From the NCBI RefSeq assembly GCF_029278605.1, contig NZ_CP119573.1, positions 2,356,001 to 2,420,000 of the forward strand: a stretch of DNA of 64,000 bases, read 5' to 3'. How positions within the stretch are numbered: position 1 is the stretch's first letter; each line of letters opens with the position of its first letter. Made by a program: the position numbers and the translations under genes. Of the stretch, positions 34,685 through 43,426 are shown piece after piece. The DNA comes from Cupriavidus sp. WKF15 (GTDB taxonomy: Bacteria; Pseudomonadota; Gammaproteobacteria; Burkholderiales; Burkholderiaceae). The notes below the pieces were generated by a model. The model searched no databases. It saw nothing but the letters and a program-made list of their open reading frames with translations, and was not told the origin of the DNA.

Positions 34685-35353
34685 ATGCGACTGGCAGCAT
34701 TGGCCACGCTCATGCTTGGCCTGGCTGCCTGCGCGCCCCGCACAGCGGTGACGAGCGTCCGCGCGCAGGACTACGCACAACAGCCCAGACGCATCTATGT
34801 GATCGCCGCGTCGGGGGTGGGTTGGGGACCTGGCTTCGCGCCGACCTTCCGTGCCAAGTTCCGCGACATCTTGCGCGGTTGCAGTGCCACCGCCGCATTC
34901 GAGGATGTCACCGGACTCGAACTCGATCGCGGGCCGGCGATCGCCAGGGCCGCCGCGTTCCAGCCCGATGCGGTGTTGACGATTGTCAGCGGCGGCGGCG
35001 TTGTGCAGGTTGGCGGCGACCGGCTGTCCATCGAGTACAACACCACGCTGGCCGACGTGACCCAGAATCGCGCCGTATGGCGCGCGAAGTTCGCGTTCGG
35101 CCGAGGCAGCGCGACGATTCCGCTTGCCGAGCGTGGCGCGGTCTTTGCCATCGAACTCACCAACAAACTGAAGGCCGACGGCTTGCTGGCCGGCTGCTCG
35201 CCGATTCCGCTGGACCGCAGCGGCAGGCTGGATGCGTCGGCCATTCCCAAGCCGCGTCCCGACGACATCACGCCCGCTCGCGCCGTGACACCCGCGACCA
35301 TTTCTGGCAAGCCGACGCTGAAAGACCTGCAGGACCTGCTGCCGACGAATTGA
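34685..35353 (+). CDS. Lipoprotein of unknown function
   Basis: A 222-residue protein with a lipoprotein signal (MRLAALATLMLGLAAC, lipobox LAAC). The mature part is alpha/beta with no recognised domain, and resembles in layout the small outer-membrane lipoproteins that bind other envelope proteins. The ATG at 34685 places the lipobox correctly; an earlier ATG at 34628 overlaps the protease gene and would hide it. It lies 37 bp after the protease stop, which suggests an operon of two. Confidence 0.7.
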   Translation: MRLAALATLMLGLAACAPRTAVTSVRAQDYAQQPRRIYVIAASGVGWGPGFAPTFRAKFRDILRGCSATAAFEDVTGLELDRGPAIARAAAFQPDAVLTIVSGGGVVQVGGDRLSIEYNTTLADVTQNRAVWRAKFAFGRGSATIPLAERGAVFAIELTNKLKADGLLAGCSPIPLDRSGRLDASAIPKPRPDDITPARAVTPATISGKPTLKDLQDLLPTN

Positions 35354-35542
35354 TGCTGGCGGGATTGGGCCGGCTTGCATCGGCATGGCGGGTGTCGGGG
35401 CAATCTGGCGCACGCCATGAAGCGTCATTAGCGACCATTCGGGGTTCGAATGTCGGCTTCCGCCCGCCCATCTGACGTTCGACGGAGCGCAATCGTGCGA
35501 CCGCAATCCTGAAAGACATACCGGAATTGCGAGGCGCAACAA

Positions 35543-36064
35543 TTACTTGCTTGGATTCGTCTTCATGGAAAAATCCAGAAATTCCTGATCTTTTGCCGTT
35601 GGTATTTTGAATTTTATGAATCCGTACCCAAGCGAAGTATGGCAAGCGTTGCAACCGTTGACAGCCTCGGAAAAATGTCGGTTGAATTGGTTGATATCTT
35701 GTTTTTCGATCGCCTTGCTCAGCGGCAATAGGTACGTTTGCTCATTGGCCTTTAGCATCGGGGCGCGCTGTGGTCTCGTTACCTCACCAATCTCTTGCGC
35801 TTCAAGTAGCTCCCTGAGTTCATATTGTGCAAGTCCCAAGTTTCCGCCATTAGCTGCCCGGTAAATATCGACAAAGCGGCGCCCCATCTCGTGCATGACC
35901 GCGCCAAGACCGGGCTGAATGGACGCGATGGCATCCACTCGCTTTTCCACCGGACCTTTTTCGATGCTCTTCTCCGCCTCGCCTATTGTCTGTGCCGATT
36001 GCCAAGTTGCGGTGCTCATCGAGACCAGAAGGAGCAGACCGCGTAGCGCAATGGTGTTCATCAC
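35543..36064 (-). CDS. Exported mono-haem cytochrome c-like protein
   Basis: A 173-residue protein with a signal peptide (about 1-24) and one haem motif CNACH at 138-142 in the C-terminal part. The rest is helical, as in cytochrome c'-like four-helix proteins, where the haem motif is near the C terminus. Base composition is visibly lower in GC than that of the surrounding genes, and codon choice includes many A/T-ending codons, which suggests later arrival. It is convergent with the lipoprotein gene. Redox role is inferred only from the haem motif. Confidence 0.75.
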   Translation of the reverse strand: MMNTIALRGLLLLVSMSTATWQSAQTIGEAEKSIEKGPVEKRVDAIASIQPGLGAVMHEMGRRFVDIYRAANGGNLGLAQYELRELLEAQEIGEVTRPQRAPMLKANEQTYLLPLSKAIEKQDINQFNRHFSEAVNGCNACHTSLGYGFIKFKIPTAKDQEFLDFSMKTNPSK

Positions 36065-36621
36065 AGTAGCTCGTCAGTTCTTCGAACAATGAATGTACCC
36101 TCCGCCACAGCGCCAAGCAGCGAGCATCTAGGCAATGGAGTCGCCAGGTACGGCCACAAGAGCGACGCGACCATACCCACTCCATTGAAGAGCAGCGTCA
36201 AAGGAATGACAACCTAATTGAACCACCTCATCTTCGTATATCGCCAGAAGCGGAACAAAGCCAGACCCCGACGCATGTGACACCAGGCAGCCAAAGACCG
36301 GCGGCCTTTCTACCAGTCGCACCAGTCACAATCTCGCATGCGTCGCCAAAGGCACATCGACTGGGAAGTTCAGGGTCGGCTCGCCAACGGCTATCAGCAT
36401 CCGGTTTGATGCTTCGGGACACCCCGGGGAACCCAGCGTCAACGGTAGGGCAGAATGAAGCGGATGACCGATTCCCCGTTCACTACCGCCGTTCGACCCG
36501 GTCACGCCGAACGGCAAAGAAGGTCGTCCTCTGCCCCACGCGGGCCGGTCCGGGAAGAGCGCTCGGCTGTGTTCAGCGTCCGGCCGCATGCAGCCGGAAT
36601 CGGTCCCTGGAGTAGAGCGCG
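36065..36621. other. Gene-free stretch
   Basis: About 560 bases between the cytochrome and the MarR gene with no convincing gene. Short frames exist on both strands without ribosome sites or known domains. Composition changes along it, from AT-richer near the cytochrome to GC-richer near the MarR gene. It may be decayed sequence from earlier insertions or rearrangements. Confidence 0.5.
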
Positions 36622-37080
36622 TTATGTAGACGAGGGTTCTGCTGCCTTGGCCAACGCCTTCATTGCTTGCCTTGCCGAGCGAAGCCTTTCCGCACCCATG
36701 CGATCAGCAAGATCTGCCTTAGCCGAGCTCCACACCGGTAACGCGTCAGCCACGAGTTGGCGCCCGGACGTCGTCAGGGTGAGCCGCTTTCCTGCGCGGC
36801 CGCGCCCACCTTCAGTGCGGACCAAATCTCGGCTCTCCAGATGCTGAACATTCCGACTAAGGGTGGTCGGATCGACCCCGGCCCTTTCGGCAAGTTCGAC
36901 GAGCGTCGCCCCCTCGTCTGCTCCTATCCCAATCAAGAGGCTGAATTGCTCGGCGGTCAGTCCGAGAGGTCTGAAGCAAGCGTTGTAATACCGCGTGAGT
37001 GCCCGTGCCGTTGCACGCGCCTGGAAGCCCGGGCACTCAACGGCGATACTCTGCAGAATTTCTGGATCAAACGCGTTCAC
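36622..37080 (-). CDS. MarR-family regulator
   Basis: A 152-residue winged-helix repressor. 'LTAEQFSLLIGIGADEGATLVELAERAGVDPTTLSRNVQHLESRDLV' is the MarR DNA-binding region, with the wing in 'GGRGRAGKRLTLTTSG'. The start is set at the GTG at 37080, because AAGGAGATAGAT lies just before it. The longer ATG frame to 37191 would run through the operator and the divergent gene's ribosome site. It faces a DUF1330 gene across a palindromic operator and probably represses both. Confidence 0.88.
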   Translation of the reverse strand: MNAFDPEILQSIAVECPGFQARATARALTRYYNACFRPLGLTAEQFSLLIGIGADEGATLVELAERAGVDPTTLSRNVQHLESRDLVRTEGGRGRAGKRLTLTTSGRQLVADALPVWSSAKADLADRMGAERLRSARQAMKALAKAAEPSST

Positions 37081-37107
37081 ATCTATCTCCTTGACAACCT
37101 CGCTCTT

Positions 37108-37135
37108 GCTTAATAATGTATATACACTATTAAGC
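37108..37135. promoter_or_regulatory. Palindromic operator between MarR and DUF1330 genes
   Basis: GCTTAATA (37108-37115) and TATTAAGC (37128-37135) form a perfect 8-bp inverted repeat around a 12-bp AT-rich centre. The size suits a MarR dimer. It lies 27 bp upstream of the MarR start and 9 bp upstream of the DUF1330 start, so binding could block both promoters. Confidence 0.75.
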
Positions 37136-37144
37136 GAGGAACCA

Positions 37145-37438
37145 ATGCCAGCATACGTACACGTCAATCTGCGCGTCATCGACTCTGCCAAGCAAGCAGC
37201 GCTTGCCCCACGCTTTCAGGCGGCACTGCAAGAGGCAGGAGGGAGAATTTTACATTTCGGGCCTGTCGCGCAGATTCTTGAGGGGAACGAGGCTCCGCTG
37301 CCAATGGCCGGCGTTTTTGAGTTTCCGACTCTTCCGCAAGCGCTAGCTTTCTACAATTCCGAGAAATATGCGCCGATCAAGGCCGAACGCCGGGACGCCC
37401 AGGAAGCGAGGATGTTCATCGTCGAAACGCAATCGTGA
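37145..37438 (+). CDS. DUF1330-family protein
   Basis: A 97-residue protein with the dimeric alpha/beta-barrel (ferredoxin-like) fold of DUF1330. Typical blocks are 'YVHVNLRVIDSAKQAALAP', 'VFEFPTLPQALAFYNSEKYAPIKAER' and 'MFIVE'. Its enzymatic role is not established; relatives resemble antibiotic-biosynthesis monooxygenase-like proteins. GCGAGGAACC precedes the ATG. It is divergent from the MarR gene and is the likely main target of that regulator. Confidence 0.88.
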   Translation: MPAYVHVNLRVIDSAKQAALAPRFQAALQEAGGRILHFGPVAQILEGNEAPLPMAGVFEFPTLPQALAFYNSEKYAPIKAERRDAQEARMFIVETQS

Positions 37439-37557
37439 GTGATCGCTTGCGGGGGCAAAGGTCCGCAGCGGGTCGGTATGGGACGGGCGCACCCTGCAAG
37501 TGGGCAGCCGGTCGAGTAAAGCTGGTTGCAGCCAATCAGCATGAAGACCTCATGCAA

Positions 37558-38580
37558 TCAAACCGACTGTCCACCATTCGAGCGGTACATGTTGGGAGTG
37601 CAGCCCTTCTCTCGACCAAACGCCCGCTGAAAGGCGTCCACGGACCGAAAGCCACTCTCCGAGGCGATCCTCTCCTGCGGCCAATCCGTTTGCAGGAGTA
37701 GCGTCGTGGCCCGTTCCAATCGCGCCCGCGTGACAAAGGCTGCAGGGGTGCTGCCGGTCTCGGCCACAAATGCCCTGGCCAGATTGCGCGGGCTCATGAG
37801 GACCCGCTGCGCCATCGCCTCGACCGAAAGATCGCCTGACAGATTGTTCATGATCCAGGTCACCAACCCTCGCACGCGCGGCGTTGCGCCCGCCTGTGCC
37901 GCCAACGTGCGACTCTCCTGCGATTCGGTGCTGCCGCGCAGCATGTGGACGGCCAAATTGCGTGCGATCTCTATCGCCACAGGCTGACCCAGGTCGGCCG
38001 CAATCATCGCAAGCGTCATGTCGAGTCCCGTGGTAACACCAGCGGAAGTCCAGAGACCATCGTCGCGCACGTAGATGGGGTCGTTCAGTACATGAGCCTT
38101 CGGAAACATCGATTGCAGCATCGCGCATGCATTCCTGTGCGTAGTGCATTGCCTGCCGTCGAGGATGCCGGCCGCCGCCAGGGCAAACGCACCTGTACAA
38201 ACACTGGCCACGCGTCGAACCACGGGGGCCATGCGCGCCACCCATTCGCCAACCCCTTGCTCGACGATGGCAGCACGCAAGGCCGGCTCATCTCCTCCTG
38301 CCACGATGAGTGTGTCGATGGGGACCGCCACTGCGCTCAGGCTTTCGGTCGCGGCAATGGCCAGGCCAGCGTTGGTTCTGACATCCCCGCCGCTTGGCGA
38401 GGCAATAGTCAGTCGATAGGCGCCTGGAACGTACCCGGCTGCCTTGCTCAGCGCACTAGCCGGTCCGGCGACGTCGATGGCCTCGACCCCGTCGAACGCC
38501 ACCAGAACGACGTGGCGGGTCGACACCGCGCTTGCGCCGATGCTGGCAGAAAGCGCGGCAACGTTGTCCTTGCTCGCCAT
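37558..38580 (-). CDS. GlxA-family AraC-type regulator
   Basis: A 340-residue regulator with a DJ-1/PfpI-like N-terminal domain (residues about 15-195, including 'SVCTGAFALAAAGILDG') and an AraC HTH domain at the C terminus (residues about 235-335, 'MSPRNLARAF' and 'IASESGFRSVDAFQRAFGREKG'). The ATG at 38580 has ACGGAGCACG upstream; the longer frame is unsupported. It is divergent from a gene for an exported DJ-1-like protein only 49 bp away, so it probably controls that gene. Confidence 0.88.
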   Translation of the reverse strand: MASKDNVAALSASIGASAVSTRHVVLVAFDGVEAIDVAGPASALSKAAGYVPGAYRLTIASPSGGDVRTNAGLAIAATESLSAVAVPIDTLIVAGGDEPALRAAIVEQGVGEWVARMAPVVRRVASVCTGAFALAAAGILDGRQCTTHRNACAMLQSMFPKAHVLNDPIYVRDDGLWTSAGVTTGLDMTLAMIAADLGQPVAIEIARNLAVHMLRGSTESQESRTLAAQAGATPRVRGLVTWIMNNLSGDLSVEAMAQRVLMSPRNLARAFVAETGSTPAAFVTRARLERATTLLLQTDWPQERIASESGFRSVDAFQRAFGREKGCTPNMYRSNGGQSV

Positions 38581-38629
38581 CAGCGTGCTCCGTACCCTGC
38601 GGGCATGTTCAGGATTTCGAGAAAATAGC

Positions 38630-39721
38630 GTGGCATTCCCGTTCAGGTTCGTCTCAATCGTTGTGATGGCTAGTCTGCAGATGGCCAGTGGGGCAACCCA
38701 CGCCCGGAATTCTATCTCCGCCGGCGACATGCCAATCCCTCCGCCTCGCCAGAAACAGCCGGTCATTGCGGTGCTTGCGCTTAACGAAGGTACGGAAACC
38801 ACCGATTTTCTGGTGCCCTACGCCGTATTGCGCCGGGCAAACGTTGCCACCGTAGAGGCCGTGGCTTCAAAACCGGGACGAGTGAATCTGATGCCCGCAC
38901 TCGCCATCGACCTGCCGAATGACGTGGCGTCCTTCGACCGCCGATATCCAATGGGCGCGGACTACGTCATCGTGCCAGCGATGCATTCCGACAACGACCC
39001 CGTCATCATCGGCTGGATTCACACACAGGCTGCGAAAGGTGCTGTGATCGTAGCGATATGCTCGGGCGCCCTGGTGGCAGGCAACGCCGGACTCCTCGAT
39101 CATCGTCGGTTCGCCGGGCACTGGTATGACAAGGCCACACTGATTGCCCGACACCCAGGTGCCATCCACGTGCCCAATCGCCGCTACATTGCCGACCACG
39201 GCATCGTTTCGACAACGGGCGTTAGCGCATCCGTGCCGATCAGTGTGGCCATTATCGAAGCCATTGCCGGCCGAGCGCGGGCGACATCGGTAGCAGATTC
39301 GATTGGCGCGAGCGATTGGGGGACCACCCATGATGCCACCCCCTTCCGAATCGATGCGCGCAACCTTCAGACGCTCGCCATCAATACCCTCACGTTCTGG
39401 CGACGCGAAACAATAGCGATTCCCGTGAAGGATGGCATCGATGACATTCAGCTCGCGCTGGCAGCAGACGCCTGGTCGCGGACCTACAGATCAACGGCCG
39501 TGGCCGTGGCATCAGGTTCCGTACAGATGCGCAGCGGCTTGACGCTTGAGCCGGCATCGCCCACTACCCATGGCAACGCCTATTGGGTACGCTTGGGACC
39601 GGACACATTGCCGGCCAATCAACTGCGCAGCACGTTGATAGACATCGGTCAACGCTATGGTCACGCCACGCGCAAGCTGGTCGAACTCACCATGGAGTAC
39701 GATGACCGCGGCGGCTTCTGA
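38630..39721 (+). CDS. Exported DJ-1/PfpI-like protein
   Basis: A 363-residue protein with a DJ-1/PfpI domain: 'VIAVLALNEGTETTDF' at the start of the fold and the nucleophile elbow 'VAICSGALVAGNAGLL' (Cys144). It lacks the HTH of GlxA regulators; residues about 230-363 are of unknown fold. A GTG start at 38630 gives a plausible signal peptide (MAFPFRFVSIVVMASLQM, cut after THA), so the protein may be periplasmic. An ATG at 38666 is the alternative. It is divergent from the GlxA-type regulator and may be its target and sensor-like relative. Confidence 0.7.
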   Translation: MAFPFRFVSIVVMASLQMASGATHARNSISAGDMPIPPPRQKQPVIAVLALNEGTETTDFLVPYAVLRRANVATVEAVASKPGRVNLMPALAIDLPNDVASFDRRYPMGADYVIVPAMHSDNDPVIIGWIHTQAAKGAVIVAICSGALVAGNAGLLDHRRFAGHWYDKATLIARHPGAIHVPNRRYIADHGIVSTTGVSASVPISVAIIEAIAGRARATSVADSIGASDWGTTHDATPFRIDARNLQTLAINTLTFWRRETIAIPVKDGIDDIQLALAADAWSRTYRSTAVAVASGSVQMRSGLTLEPASPTTHGNAYWVRLGPDTLPANQLRSTLIDIGQRYGHATRKLVELTMEYDDRGGF

Positions 39722-39761
39722 TGCACGTACGGGATCGACTCACTGCTACTTTACCGAATCC

Positions 39762-40340
39762 ATGAAAATCAAGCTCGCCGTATCTGTCCTCATTGGCACC
39801 GTTGTCGCAATACCAGCCGCTGCGCTTGCCTTCGTCAAACCACTGCGGGTGGTTGTGCCTGCGATCATGCCGGGTATATCGTGCCCTGATGCCGATGTCT
39901 GCATTGATGACATCCGGAAACTGGGGGATGCACGTGCCCTGTATCACGCGGGATTTGAATCGACGACTGAAGCCGTTGGACCGTTCCTTGCCGCACCTCG
40001 CGTGGTGTTCTGCACGACCCAGGCGTGCGCCGAGACATTTGGCCTGGGATCGCGCGCTGCCATGGCGGTAGGAAATTCTGGCCTGATCATAGCGCCGCGC
40101 GGCTGGGCGCCCTTCTACCTCGCGCATGAGATGATCCATCACCGTCAGGCAGAGTCGCTCGGCAATATTGCATTGCTCACCAAGCCGGGCTGGCTGATCG
40201 AAGGTATGGCATATGCGCTGAGCAAAGATCCGCGCGCCACGCTGAGCGAGCCATTTGCCCAATGGCGGGCACAGTTTGATGCATGGTATGCGGATGTCGA
40301 TCCGCACGATCTATGGAACGCAGCTCGGGCGGTCCCGTAA
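39762..40340 (+). CDS. Small exported gluzincin-like metallopeptidase
   Basis: A 192-residue protein with a signal peptide or anchor (residues 1-23) and an HEMIH zinc motif at 122-126, followed about 20 residues later by 'WLIEGMAYAL' with a candidate third ligand Glu147. This HExxH...E layout is that of gluzincins. Two Cys pairs (41/47 and 84/89) may form disulfides. It follows the DJ-1-like gene by 40 bp and may share its transcript. The family is not recognised beyond the motif, and activity is inferred. Confidence 0.65.
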   Translation: MKIKLAVSVLIGTVVAIPAAALAFVKPLRVVVPAIMPGISCPDADVCIDDIRKLGDARALYHAGFESTTEAVGPFLAAPRVVFCTTQACAETFGLGSRAAMAVGNSGLIIAPRGWAPFYLAHEMIHHRQAESLGNIALLTKPGWLIEGMAYALSKDPRATLSEPFAQWRAQFDAWYADVDPHDLWNAARAVP

Positions 40341-40479
40341 GGCATGGGCAGATGCAGCCCGATGCCAAGTGAGCAGACACCAGGTAATCGCCCAATTCCC
40401 AACCCGCCTCTCCCACTACACCCCGTCTGCGCCTAAACTGAAACTCCCCGGGCCGCCCGCCCACGCACCGGAGCGCCTT

Positions 40480-41001
40480 ATGCCAGACGTCGCCATCACC
40501 CCCGCCGATCACGCCATCGGCCCCGACACCGCCAGGGTCACCGTCGTCGAGTACGGCGATTTCGAATGCGAATACTGCCGCATCGCCTACGGCGCCATGA
40601 AGATCCTGATGGAGCACTATGGCCCGCAGGTGCGTTTCGTCTACCGCCACTATCCAATGTCGCACTGGCACCCATCGGCCGAAGCCGCCGCCGAATGCGC
40701 GGAAGCGGCCGGCGCGCAGCATAAGTTCTGGCAGATGTACCGCCTGCTGCACGAGAAGCCGGACGGCCTCAAGGCTGACGCGTTGCGCCACTACGCCGGC
40801 ATGCTTGGCATGGACCTGGACCGCTATGACCAGGACATGTCCGCGCATGCGCACCTGCCGCACATCCGCGACGACATGCGCGGCGCCACGCAATGGCAGG
40901 TGCGCGGCACGCCGTCGTTCTTCGTCAATGGCGTGGTGCAGGACGTGACCTTCGGCATGGAACGGCTGCAGCGGGCCATTGATACGGCGCTGACCCGCTG
41001 A
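40480..41001 (+). CDS. DsbA-family thioredoxin-fold protein
   Basis: A 173-residue thioredoxin-fold protein with the helical insertion of the DsbA family. The active site is CEYC (30-33) in 'YGDFECEYC' and the cis-Pro loop is in 'GTPSFFVNG'. There is no signal peptide, so it is probably cytoplasmic, unlike true DsbA. The ATG at 40480 follows ACCGGAGC. It could be a disulfide oxidoreductase or FrnE-like protein. It is convergent with the frameshifted aldehyde dehydrogenase gene. Confidence 0.88.
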   Translation: MPDVAITPADHAIGPDTARVTVVEYGDFECEYCRIAYGAMKILMEHYGPQVRFVYRHYPMSHWHPSAEAAAECAEAAGAQHKFWQMYRLLHEKPDGLKADALRHYAGMLGMDLDRYDQDMSAHAHLPHIRDDMRGATQWQVRGTPSFFVNGVVQDVTFGMERLQRAIDTALTR

Positions 41002-41016
41002 GCGGGCCGGACGTCC

Positions 41017-42515
41017 TCACGCCAGGCTGATCCAGGTGGTCTTGAGGTCGGTGTACTTGTCCAGCGCGTGCAGCGACTTATCGCGCCCGGACCCCGACTG
41101 CTTGACGCCGCCGAACGGCACGGTGACGTCGCCGTCCATATAGCAGTTGACCCACACCAGCCCGGCCCGAAGCCGGCGCGACACCCGGTGGGCCCGCGCC
41201 AGGTTCGCGGTCCATAGGCCCGATCCCAGGCCATACGGCGAATCGTTGGCCATGCGCACGACTTCGTCCTCGGTATCGAACACGGTCACGGCCAGCACCG
41301 GGCCAAAGATTTCCTCGCGCACGATGGCAAGCGACTGGCTCGGGCATTCGAAGATGGTCGGCTGCAGAAAGAAGCCGCCGGTATCCGTGCGCACGCGCTC
41401 GCCGCCCAGACGCAGCCTCGCGCCCTCCCGCTGCCCGCCTTCCACATACGACATCACGCGGTCGAGCTGGCGCGCGTCGACGATGGCACCCATGGCGGAG
41501 GCCGGGTCGAGCGGGTCGCCCGGCTGCATGGCCCTGGCGCAAGCCTCCAGCTTCGCCATGAAGCACTCGTACACCGCACGCTGCACGTAAAGCCGCGACC
41601 CGGCAATGCAGATCTCGCCCTGGTTGTTGAAGATACCGATGGCGGCCGCCTGCGCGGCGCGGTCGAGGTCCGGGCAGTCGTCGAAGACGATATGCGGCGA
41701 CTTGCCGCCGCACTCAAGCCAGACGCGCTTGAGATTGGACTGGCCCGAGTACTCCATGAAGCGCTTGCCGGTGGCCGTGGACCCGGTGAACGCAATGCAG
41801 TCCACGTCGGGATGCAGGCCGAGTGCCTGTCCGGCTTGCGCGCCCAGTCCGGGACCACGTTGAACACGCCCGCGGGAATGCCCGCTTGCGCGGCCAACTC
41901 TGCCAGGCGCAGCGCGGTCAGCGGCGCTTGTTCGGCCGGCTTGAGGATGACGCTGTTGCCTGCGGCCAGCGCCGGAGCAACCTTCCAGCTTGCCATCAGC
42001 AGCGGATAGTTCCACGGCACCACCGCGGCCACCACGCCCAGCGGTTCGCGCGTGATGGTGGCCAGCACGCTGCTGCCAGTGGGAGCGATCTCGTCGTAGA
42101 TCTTGTCGATTGCTTCCGCATACCAGGCGTAGGTACGCGCCGCCTCCGGGATGTCATAGGCCAGCGTGTCACCGATGGGCTTGCCCATGTCCAGCGTTTC
42201 GAGCAGCGCGAGTTCCTCCTGGTGCGCCTCGATCAGCGCGGCCAGGCGCAGCAGCACGGCCTTGCGCTCGCGCGGGGCCAGCCCGGCCCAGACCCCCTGC
42301 TCGAAGGCGCGGCGCGCCGCCGCCACCGCGCGGCCCACGTCTTCCGGTCCGCACGCGGCCACGCTGGCCAGCACGCGGCCGGTTGCCGGGTTGATGGTAT
42401 CGAAGGTGGCGCCGTCGGCGGCGTCGGTCCATGCGCCGCCGATATAGGCGCGGCTTTGCGGACGCACCGCTGCCGCGCGGGCTTGCCAGTAAGACAGGTC
42501 GCGTATCTCGCTCAT
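41017..42515 (-). pseudogene. PuuC-like aldehyde dehydrogenase with one-base frameshift
   Basis: Both halves of an NAD-dependent aldehyde dehydrogenase are present in different frames. N-terminal part: 'MSEIRDLSYWQ' through 'PWNYPLLMASWKVAPALAAG' to 'GVFNVVP'. C-terminal part: from 'GLGAQAGQALGLHPDVD' through the catalytic Glu ('WLECGGKSP') and Cys ('NQGEICIAGSR') to 'DLKTTWISLA'. The break is at about 41849-41853, where one C/G of a short run is missing. With one base restored, a full protein of about 498 residues results, most like PuuC, the gamma-glutamyl-gamma-aminobutyraldehyde dehydrogenase. It is last in the operon and its start overlaps the EamA stop (ATGA). A sequencing error is possible. 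Confidence 0.85.
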
Positions 42516-43426
42516 CGGATTCCTCGTTTGGTTGACATGGCGGCAGGCGCGGGCAGCGTCTGCGTCAGGCCCGCCACGACGATCAGGGCAATGCCGGCCA
42601 GCGCCATTGCGTCGGGCCAGCGGCCAAACCACAGCGCGCTATAGAGCAGCGCCAGCAGCAAGTGGAAGTAATTCAGCGGCGCCAGGCGCGAAGCGGGGGC
42701 GCGCTGCAGCGCCAGGATCAGCAATACCTGCGCCGCCGCGCTCATCAACCCCATGGCCAGGATGGCCAGCCAGTCGGCCATGTCGGGCCAGACCGGCGGC
42801 GGGAAGAACGGTGCCGGCACGCCGGTGGCCACCATGCAGATCAGTGCGGCGACGCCGTACTGCACGCGCGCGTCCACCTGCCCCGCCATGCGCCGCGTCA
42901 GCAGTTGCAGCATGGCGTAGGCCAGCGTGGCGGCCAGCATCAGCACGGTGCCGAGCCATGACACCGCACCGCCGGGCCGCACGATCAGCAGCATGCCGCT
43001 GACGCCGGCCGCCACCGCCAGCCACTGGCGTGAGCCGACTTTCTCTCCCAGCATCCATGGCGACAGGCCGACCACCATCAGTGGCGCCATGAAATAGATG
43101 GCGGTAGCTTCGGCCAGAGGCATCCACAGCAGCGCGGTCATGAAGCAGGTGCCGACCACAGCCAGCATCAGCCCGCGCACCACCAGCAGGCCCCGGTGCG
43201 GGGTGTCCCAGAAGCGCAGCCTGCCCCGCAGTTGGCCGGACATGGCAAGCATGGCGACCGCGACGGCCAGCGTGGCGGCGTAACGCACCGCATTGAGAAA
43301 CGGCGCCGGATAGCGCCCGACCAGATGCTTGGCGGTGGCGTCCACGGTAGCGAACAGCGTCACCACGCACAGGAACAGCAGGCCGCCGCGGCACCAGCCG
43401 GGCGCCCCCCGGGCCGCGGGACTCAT
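42512..43426 (-). CDS. EamA-family (DMT) transporter
   Basis: A 304-residue inner-membrane protein with ten hydrophobic segments in two EamA repeats ('ATAIYFMAPLMVVGLSPWMLGEKVG' in the first, 'APLNYFHLLLALLYSALWFG' in the second). DMT proteins usually export amino acids or other small metabolites. Its ATG overlaps the stop of the upstream carbamoylase-type gene (ATGA), and its own stop overlaps the aldehyde dehydrogenase start in the same way. It may export an end product or an excess amine; the substrate is not predictable. Confidence 0.85.
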   Translation of the reverse strand: MSPAARGAPGWCRGGLLFLCVVTLFATVDATAKHLVGRYPAPFLNAVRYAATLAVAVAMLAMSGQLRGRLRFWDTPHRGLLVVRGLMLAVVGTCFMTALLWMPLAEATAIYFMAPLMVVGLSPWMLGEKVGSRQWLAVAAGVSGMLLIVRPGGAVSWLGTVLMLAATLAYAMLQLLTRRMAGQVDARVQYGVAALICMVATGVPAPFFPPPVWPDMADWLAILAMGLMSAAAQVLLILALQRAPASRLAPLNYFHLLLALLYSALWFGRWPDAMALAGIALIVVAGLTQTLPAPAAMSTKRGIR

